This document shows, piece by piece, positions 59,202-64,000 of a stretch of DNA of 64,000 bases (position 1 is its first letter; every line of letters starts with the position of its first letter). Source of the DNA: Mailhella massiliensis (lineage in GTDB: Bacteria; Desulfobacterota; Desulfovibrionia; Desulfovibrionales; Desulfovibrionaceae). The notes beneath the pieces were generated by a model, which searched no databases, was not told the DNA's origin, and was given only the letters and a program-made list of their open reading frames with translations. The DNA lies in assembly GCF_900155525.1 (NCBI RefSeq), contig NZ_LT706952.1:1066624-1130623 (forward strand). Direction: 5' to 3'. Made by a program: the position numbers and the translations under genes.

Positions 59202-59775
59202 GGGCATATCCTCCTCTGGAAACATACGTTTCCTTTACCGGTCTCCCGGCAGAAAACTCCGGGCTTTTCCGGCAACGCAGGCAAAAAATAACGGTAACAA
59301 GGCAACGCGTCAAAAAGCCTGGGAACGGTGTCCCTGTCGAACTTCGCAGGCCGCGGAAACCTCATCTTCGCGGCCAGAGCATTCAAAAGATGCACGGAAA
59401 GAAACAGAACCGCCTTTTTTCTCGACCTTTTGCCGCATCTCTGGCATGATTATCCTTATGGTCCCCTGCCGGAGGCCACGCCGCATTGCTCCGGCGCAGG
59501 ATCCGGCAGGTACGGCGACAAGTTCGAACGCAGGAAGCAGCGAATCCGGCAAAGACAACGCTTCCCCAACCGGCCGCGGCCATGCACGGAAGGGTAATGC
59601 TCCCGGCATGGACAAGCCGAACTTCGCCAGGATCAGACGGAAGCTTTCCGGCAACAGCCGAGCATCGCTTTCACCGGAACTTTTCCGAGAAACAGCCCCT
59701 TCATCCGCATCGGGCAATTTCTTCGGACAACGGGCACAACAACATGCTCCGGCATCATCCCGGCAGGAGGATACC
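59202..59775. other. Intergenic stretch without a recognisable gene
   Basis: 574 nt between the zinc ribbon and the Rrf2 gene. Short open frames exist on both strands, but none has a family resemblance, ribosome site and start together. Some GC-rich inverted elements are present (for example GCCGGAGG..CTCCGGC near 59470-59500). It may contain the Rrf2 promoter or a decayed gene; nothing firmer can be said. Confidence 0.5.
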
Positions 59776-60225
59776 ATGAAATTCTTCACCAAAAGCCGCT
59801 ACGCCCTGCGCGTGATGATAGAACTTACCCGGCATCACGAGCAGGGAAATACGCCGCTCCGGGATATTGCAGCGTCCCAGAACATCAGCCTGAAATACCT
59901 TGAACGGGTCATGACGCCTCTGTGCCGCGCAGGCCTTGTGAAAGGCGAACGGGGAAGCCAGGGCGGCTATCGCCTGGCACTTCCGCCGGAACGATGCACG
60001 GCAGGCGATATTCTCCGCGCCGTGGAAGGAAACCTCGCCCCGGTGGACTGCCTCGCCCCGGACGGGATTCCGTGTGATTTTCAGAAACAGTGCGCCTCCG
60101 TACACTTCTGGAGCGGACTCGGCGCATGCATGGAGCGCTATGCCGACAGCGTGACGCTGCGCGACCTTGCAACGGAACGCCGTGTCTGCGTACGACCGGC
60201 GGAAGAACCGGCGTCAGTCGAATGA
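59776..60225 (+). CDS. Rrf2-family transcriptional regulator
   Basis: The 149-residue protein begins MKFFTKSRYALRVMIELTRHHEQGNTPLRDIAASQNISLKYLERVMTPLCRAGLVKGERGSQGGYRL, the Rrf2 winged HTH. Three Cys (VDCLAPDGIPCDFQKQC) stand where IscR and relatives hold an Fe-S cluster, with spacing C-x7-C-x5-C, so it probably senses Fe-S status, redox or NO. AGGAGG lies 5 nt before the ATG. Its 3' end overlaps the convergent regulator gene by 12 nt. Confidence 0.92.
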   Translation: MKFFTKSRYALRVMIELTRHHEQGNTPLRDIAASQNISLKYLERVMTPLCRAGLVKGERGSQGGYRLALPPERCTAGDILRAVEGNLAPVDCLAPDGIPCDFQKQCASVHFWSGLGACMERYADSVTLRDLATERRVCVRPAEEPASVE

Positions 60226-61602
60226 CACTCCCCGCTTCTCCAGTTCCTTGACCTTGCGGAAAATGGTGCTGCGATCCACGTTCAGTTCCCGGGCGACATT
60301 GGCGATATTGCCGTATTTCTGCATGGCAGCCCTGAGCACTACGCCTTCCACATCCTTCATGATGTCCTTGTAGCTTCGCCCGTCGAACACGATGGGGGAA
60401 GTCTCGTCGCCTTCCGCGCCGTACCCGGGCATGGATGCGGCAAACGGCAGATGCGAAGGCCCGATGACTTCGTCCGGGCAGAGAACCGCAAGGCCCTGCA
60501 CCATGTTCTTGAGCTCGCGCACGTTGCCCGGCCACGAATAATGGAGCATGAGCTTTTCCGCCTCGGGGGAAAAGGAAAGTCTTCTCCCGTACTTATGGGA
60601 ATAAAAATCAAGAAAGACCTGCGCCATGGGCAGTATGTCGTCCCGCCTCGCACGCAGCGGCGGCACTTCCAGCACCGCAATCTTCAGACGATAATAAAGG
60701 TCGCTGCGGAACTCCCCTTCGGCCACAGCCTTTTCCAGATTTCTGTTGGTGGCCGCAATAACGCGCACGTCCAGCTTCTTCGGCGTGGTGGAACCTACGC
60801 GAAGAACCTCGCCGTCCTGCAGAAAACGCAGAAGCCGCGTCTGCATGGCAAGGGGCAGTTCTCCTATTTCGTCGAGAAACACCGTACCCGTGGAAGCGGC
60901 TTCGATAAGGCCCACCTTGCCGTTCTTGTTCGCGCCGGAAAACGTGCCCCCCACATAGCCGAACAGCTCCGTTTCGATGAGCTGCGGCGATATGCTGCCG
61001 CAATCCACCTTGATGAAGGGCCGCTCCGCTCTTCCGCTTTCACTGTGAATACGGCGTGCCAGCACGTCCTTGCCTACGCCCGTCTCACCCATGATGAGTA
61101 CCGGCGCATCCGTTTGTGCAATGACCGATATCCTGCCGCGCAGGCGCGTCATGGCCGGACTGTAAACGATTTCCGGCATACGGCTTTCCTGCTTGGGAGA
61201 ATTGCTGAGCTTGGAGAAGACCTCCAGAAGTTCCTTCTGAAAGGCCACCTTGCCCCGCAGATCCTGAAGCCGGCTTTCATCCCGCATGAGGGTGACACAG
61301 AAGGCCACATGCCCGTTATGATCGAAAAGAGGATGCCCCTCCAGCACAAGGCGACGCCCGTTGGCAAGAGTCTGCACACGGGTCACCGTTTTTCCCGTAC
61401 GGAGCACTTCGGGGTTGAGCACCACGTCGAAAACGCCCTTCCCCAGAAATTCCAGCACGTTATGTCCCATCATACTGTCATGCGGAACACCGGTGAGTTC
61501 TTCGTGCATGGCGTTGACGAAAAGCACGATCCCCTGCGTATCCGTAACGCAGACACCGTCGCTGAAAACATCCAGAAGCTGATCGATGTGATTCTGCAGC
61601 AT
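60214..61602 (-). CDS. Sigma-54-type enhancer-binding regulator (PAS-AAA+-Fis)
   Basis: The 462-residue protein has a PAS domain (about 1-115; LLDVFSDGVCVTDTQGIVLFVNAMHEELTG), an AAA+ motor with Walker A GETGVGKD (172-179) and GTVFLDEIGELP, and a C-terminal Fis-type HTH (NIANVARELNVDRSTIFRKVKELE). The sigma-54 contact loop is GTFSGA (219-224) where most activators have GAFTGA, two changes that may weaken sigma-54 coupling. ATG 61602 (MLQNHIDQLLD) is chosen; the frame runs 20 codons further up. It lies downstream of, and on the same strand as, the PfkB and aldolase genes, which it may regulate. Confidence 0.9.
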   Translation of the reverse strand: MLQNHIDQLLDVFSDGVCVTDTQGIVLFVNAMHEELTGVPHDSMMGHNVLEFLGKGVFDVVLNPEVLRTGKTVTRVQTLANGRRLVLEGHPLFDHNGHVAFCVTLMRDESRLQDLRGKVAFQKELLEVFSKLSNSPKQESRMPEIVYSPAMTRLRGRISVIAQTDAPVLIMGETGVGKDVLARRIHSESGRAERPFIKVDCGSISPQLIETELFGYVGGTFSGANKNGKVGLIEAASTGTVFLDEIGELPLAMQTRLLRFLQDGEVLRVGSTTPKKLDVRVIAATNRNLEKAVAEGEFRSDLYYRLKIAVLEVPPLRARRDDILPMAQVFLDFYSHKYGRRLSFSPEAEKLMLHYSWPGNVRELKNMVQGLAVLCPDEVIGPSHLPFAASMPGYGAEGDETSPIVFDGRSYKDIMKDVEGVVLRAAMQKYGNIANVARELNVDRSTIFRKVKELEKRGVSFD

Positions 61603-62179
61603 GGTCCGCCCCCGTGCTGTTGAAATTCTTTTTCTTATAGTCAAATCCGGCAGGCTTGGCAATCAACGACGGCCATGGACGCACATCCCCTCCCCGGTTA
61701 CCGGAAACGACGGAAACAGCGCAGGCCGGGCGGTACCCCTTCTGCCGCGTTCCTGCGGTCCCGGTCAAGAGAAGACTTCCCCAAATTCCCGGAATCCGCC
61801 CTGCCCCTTCCATGAAGCCTCTCTCCTGAAAAATCCTGCGCACGCGGAACCGGCGGAACCCCTTGAAAATATTCCCGCGGTGGAAGGCGGCGGAAAAAGC
61901 TCCGGCAAGGCACCATGCGGCCGGACTTCCCCTTGGCGGACGGAGGCCTTAAACCGTGACGGGGTTCACCGCAATGCGGTGAACCCCGTCATCATCGAGA
62001 AATATGGCGCTGCCGTCATGGACAAGCCCCTCGGAACTCGGGGCAGACCCGGAACGTATGGCTGTAAAAAACGTTTTTACAGCAGGCTGCATACGCATCC
62101 TTTCGCCCGTACCCGGGCTTTGCTCTTGTGTTCCGGGCGGGCGCGGCGGTACAGGACGGCCGCTTTTTTCAAAAAACCG
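61603..62179. other. Intergenic region with two strong inverted repeats (no gene)
   Basis: 577 nt between the PfkB stop and the regulator start. It contains a perfect 16-bp hairpin (61958-61993: TGACGGGGTTCACCGC and its complement, 3-nt loop) and a nested palindrome at 62055-62095. No convincing coding frame was seen. Confidence 0.6.
62055..62095. promoter_or_regulatory. Nested palindrome downstream of the PfkB gene
   Basis: The inner part GCTGTAAAAA-ACG-TTTTTACAGC (62061-62083) is a perfect 10-bp inverted repeat, flanked by CGTATG and CATACG that pair again. It could be a terminator for the PfkB message on the minus strand (stem followed by few Ts) or a protein-binding operator upstream of the regulator gene. 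Confidence 0.45.
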
Positions 62180-63091
62180 TTATGCGCGCCCTTCCCTTTC
62201 CGCAAGGAAGGCATCCACGTCTGCGGCAGTGGGAATGCCGTCCCAGCCGTGACCGTTGCGGCAGAGCAGCGTGGAAGTGGCGGAAGCACGACGCGCGGCT
62301 TCCAGAACGCCGTAGCCCTGCGCGAGACTCGCGGCCATGGCGCCGTGGAACACGTCGCCCGCGCCCGTGCTGTCGGTGACCGGCACATCGGGGAAGGTGG
62401 GCACGCGGCTGATGACGCCGTCAATATTCCACAGCGAGCCTTCCACGCCCTGAGTGGCGGCCACAACGCCCTTGCAGATACGGCCAAGCTCGGTCAGCGC
62501 TTCCATGGTATCGTCGATGCCAAGCATCTTCTTCATGCCGAGATCGGCGCAGATGACGTAATCGGCCCTCTTTACGCAGGCAAGGTACCTCGGATCGTCG
62601 GAAACGACGTCCACGTCGAGCAGCACCTTGATGCCCCGCTTTTCTGCTTCGTCCATGACGTGGGGCATGACGGGCAGCCAGCGCATGTCGCTCAGAATGA
62701 GGGTATCGGAATCCAGCGTATCCACGGGCAGGGATTCGGCTCCGGCGTCCATGGCCGGATCGGTATAGGCGAGAATCTGGCGATCACCCGAGGGGTCCAC
62801 CATGATGCAGGCGGAGGAAGTGCGGGAATTGGGGCAGATGACCATGCCGGAAACATCCACACCCTTGCTCGCCAGCAGATCCTTAAGCCACAGGCCCTCG
62901 GCATCGTCGCCGACACGGCCCCAGAAGGCAGTCTTCACACCGAGGCGGGAAGCCGCGATGGCCGCGGTGGGCGCAGGGCCGCCGCCGCGCATGGTCAGGC
63001 TGGTCGTGCCCACCTTCTGGGGGCGGCTCATCAGTTCGGATACCTGATAGACTCGATCAAGGAACAGGTTGCCGATGCAGACAATATTCAT
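62180..63091 (-). CDS. PfkB-family sugar kinase (YihV/sulfofructose-kinase-like)
   Basis: The 303-residue kinase has PfkB motifs: GGGPAPTAAIAASRLGVKTAFWGRVGDDAEG at the N-terminus and the anion-hole/catalytic Asp in DSTGAGDVFHGAMAASLA. By recall its stretch order IMVDPSGDRQILAY, LSDMRW, GAGDVFHGA, GIP closely parallels E. coli YihV (sulfofructose kinase), including the Arg in the DMRW strand, but the Asn after the INY strand in YihV is Ala here. It may act on a sulfosugar or another ketose. It is 93 nt from the aldolase gene. GAGAGCC precedes the ATG. Confidence 0.85.
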   Translation of the reverse strand: MNIVCIGNLFLDRVYQVSELMSRPQKVGTTSLTMRGGGPAPTAAIAASRLGVKTAFWGRVGDDAEGLWLKDLLASKGVDVSGMVICPNSRTSSACIMVDPSGDRQILAYTDPAMDAGAESLPVDTLDSDTLILSDMRWLPVMPHVMDEAEKRGIKVLLDVDVVSDDPRYLACVKRADYVICADLGMKKMLGIDDTMEALTELGRICKGVVAATQGVEGSLWNIDGVISRVPTFPDVPVTDSTGAGDVFHGAMAASLAQGYGVLEAARRASATSTLLCRNGHGWDGIPTAADVDAFLAEREGRA

Positions 63092-63140
63092 ATTCAGGCT
63101 CTCATGGGCAACGAGCGGTGCTCCGCCCGTCTGTGGAGGA

Positions 63141-63173
63141 AAAAGGACTCCCGGCCGGAAGCCTCCGGCCGGG
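63141..63173 (-). other. Hairpin between aldolase and PfkB genes
   Basis: CCCGGCCGG/CCGGCCGGG 9-bp stem, AGGCTT loop; a TTTTT run follows only after 6 more nt on the minus strand, so it is at best an attenuator. Confidence 0.45.
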
Positions 63174-63184
63174 AAGGAAAAGCT

Positions 63185-64000
63185 TTATTCGCCCTGCAGC
63201 AGATGTTCGGGCAGGGAGTTGCCGCTGACGGTACAGTCGGCCACACGGCCGGCGGAACCGAACAGCTCCATGTAGTGGGCGGCGAGAGCGCGCACGCCTT
63301 CGCGGCCGTCTTCCAGAAGGGCCAGCAGATCGCAGTCGGGTTCCACGGCGAGGCGTTCGCGGATGTGCTTCACGGCGGCGCACTTCAGCGCGGTGTTGAT
63401 GTTGATCTTGCGCAGACCGTTGCGGGTGGCGGTGCGGATGGCGTCTTCGGTCACGCCGGAAGCGCCGTGCAGCACCAGCGGCACGCCGATGGCGCTCAGG
63501 CGGCGCAGCAGATCCTGATCGAGATCCATGGAGCTGGTCTTCATGCCGTGGATGGAGCCGAGGGAAACGGCCAGGAAGTCGACGCCGGTACGTTCGGCGA
63601 ATTCGGCGGCCTGATCGGGATCGGTGTACATGATGTCGGCACGGCTGCCGCCGGGCATGGGCACTTCACCCACTTCACCTTCGGCGCTCGCGCCGTAGTC
63701 GTGGGCCATCTGCACCATTTCCTTCGTCATGCGGATGTTCTCTTCAAAGGACAGGGAAGAGCCGTCGAACATCACGGAAGAAGCGCCGAGACGCAGAGCC
63801 TTGCGGATGAGGCCGAGATCGCGGGCATGGTCGATGTGCAGGGCGAAACGGCCGTTGCTCTGTTCCATGGCGGAGAAGCACAGAGCCATGATGTTCTCCA
63901 TGCCGATGTGCTTGTAGGCCTGGGCGCCCAGAGCGAGAATGGCGGGGGCCTTCATTTCTTCAGCGGCCTTCACCACGCCGCCGAGGGTGGTGTAGTTGTG
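63185..64000 (-). CDS. Class II (zinc) fructose/tagatose-bisphosphate-type aldolase, N-terminus cut by window end
   Basis: The visible 271 residues cover the core of a class II aldolase: RFALHIDHARDLGLIRKALRLGASSVMFDGSSLSFEENI (zinc His and substrate Asp), EGEVGEVPMPGG (metal Glu), SLGSIHGMK and LVLHGASGVTEDAIRTATRNGLRKININTALKCA. The first 20-30 residues lie beyond the right edge. The canonical HLDHG reads HIDHA. It would split a phosphorylated ketose to DHAP plus an aldehyde, a logical partner for the PfkB kinase encoded downstream. Confidence 0.92.
   Translation of the reverse strand, partial: HNYTTLGGVVKAAEEMKAPAILALGAQAYKHIGMENIMALCFSAMEQSNGRFALHIDHARDLGLIRKALRLGASSVMFDGSSLSFEENIRMTKEMVQMAHDYGASAEGEVGEVPMPGGSRADIMYTDPDQAAEFAERTGVDFLAVSLGSIHGMKTSSMDLDQDLLRRLSAIGVPLVLHGASGVTEDAIRTATRNGLRKININTALKCAAVKHIRERLAVEPDCDLLALLEDGREGVRALAAHYMELFGSAGRVADCTVSGNSLPEHLLQGE

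Noticed and set aside
59328-59597. 89-codon plus-strand frame between the zinc ribbon and Rrf2 genes
   Set aside because: No ribosome site at a suitable distance, atypical composition, and competing frames of similar length on both strands.
1-64000. CRISPR arrays, rRNA operons and tRNA genes
   Set aside because: No regularly spaced repeats, no rRNA sequence, and no cloverleaf apart from the tRNA-like part of tmRNA were seen on either strand.

Overview
The window is about 60% GC, densely coding, and most probably comes from a member of the Desulfovibrionaceae (Bilophila/Mailhella/Desulfovibrio-like, plausibly gut-associated). The indications are a tmRNA whose tag reads ANNDYEYAYAA, a TrmD fused to a second SPOUT-like domain, several TRAP-type solute systems, enhancer-binding (sigma-54) regulators, Fe-S flavoenzymes and an AprA-like flavoprotein. 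Genus and species cannot be fixed from the sequence alone.

Layout. 1-212 is the tail of an IS5-family transposase, followed by fhs (formate-THF ligase) with its own sigma-70 promoter and terminator, then an EamA exporter. 3.2-13.3 kb, minus strand, is a single catabolic unit: TAXI-TRAP permease and binding protein, two Fe-S/flavin enoate-reductase-like enzymes, an amidohydrolase-fold protein, an aminotransferase and an HpcH-type aldolase, ending at a strong terminator. A sigma-54 promoter (GG-N10-GC) lies upstream of it, a perfect 12-bp inverted repeat lies about 100 bp further out, and a divergently transcribed enhancer-binding activator comes next. The second enoate reductase is split by an exact 29-bp tandem duplication.

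15.9-26.5 kb holds housekeeping and transport genes: a TauE-type exporter, a sodium/alanine symporter, queH, an ACT protein, tatA, a HAD hydrolase, dksA, rqcH, an AI-2E-family permease, pncC, and a glucokinase carrying an in-frame 48-bp tandem duplication across its GAGTG motif. 26.7-35.8 kb is a glycogen/alpha-glucan unit: debranching enzyme, GT4 transferase, GH57 hydrolase, and a giant protein joining a eukaryote-type GT3 glycogen synthase to a GT35 phosphorylase. 36.0-41.3 kb is the RNA/translation cluster khpA-rimM-trmD-rplS-rnhB-yraN-rsmI, then smpB.

41.3-50.2 kb, minus strand, is a second accessory block: an AprA-like flavoprotein, a GltD-like Fe-S flavoprotein, a DctP binding protein and a fused DctQM permease, beside a Crp/Fnr regulator and an iron-type alcohol dehydrogenase. 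It looks like an uncharacterised uptake-plus-reductase module. 50.6-53.8 kb is the envelope operon ompH/skp-lpxD-fabZ-lpxA, followed by a shikimate-kinase-like protein, an EamA exporter and rplM-rpsI. The right end has an HD-domain protein, ssrA (tmRNA), a zinc ribbon, an Rrf2 regulator, a second enhancer-binding regulator, a YihV-like PfkB sugar kinase and a class II aldolase cut by the window edge.

The most promising undescribed systems are the sigma-54-controlled TAXI/dual enoate-reductase cluster, the AprA-like/GltD-like/TRAP module, and the GT3-GT35 fusion within the glucan cluster.
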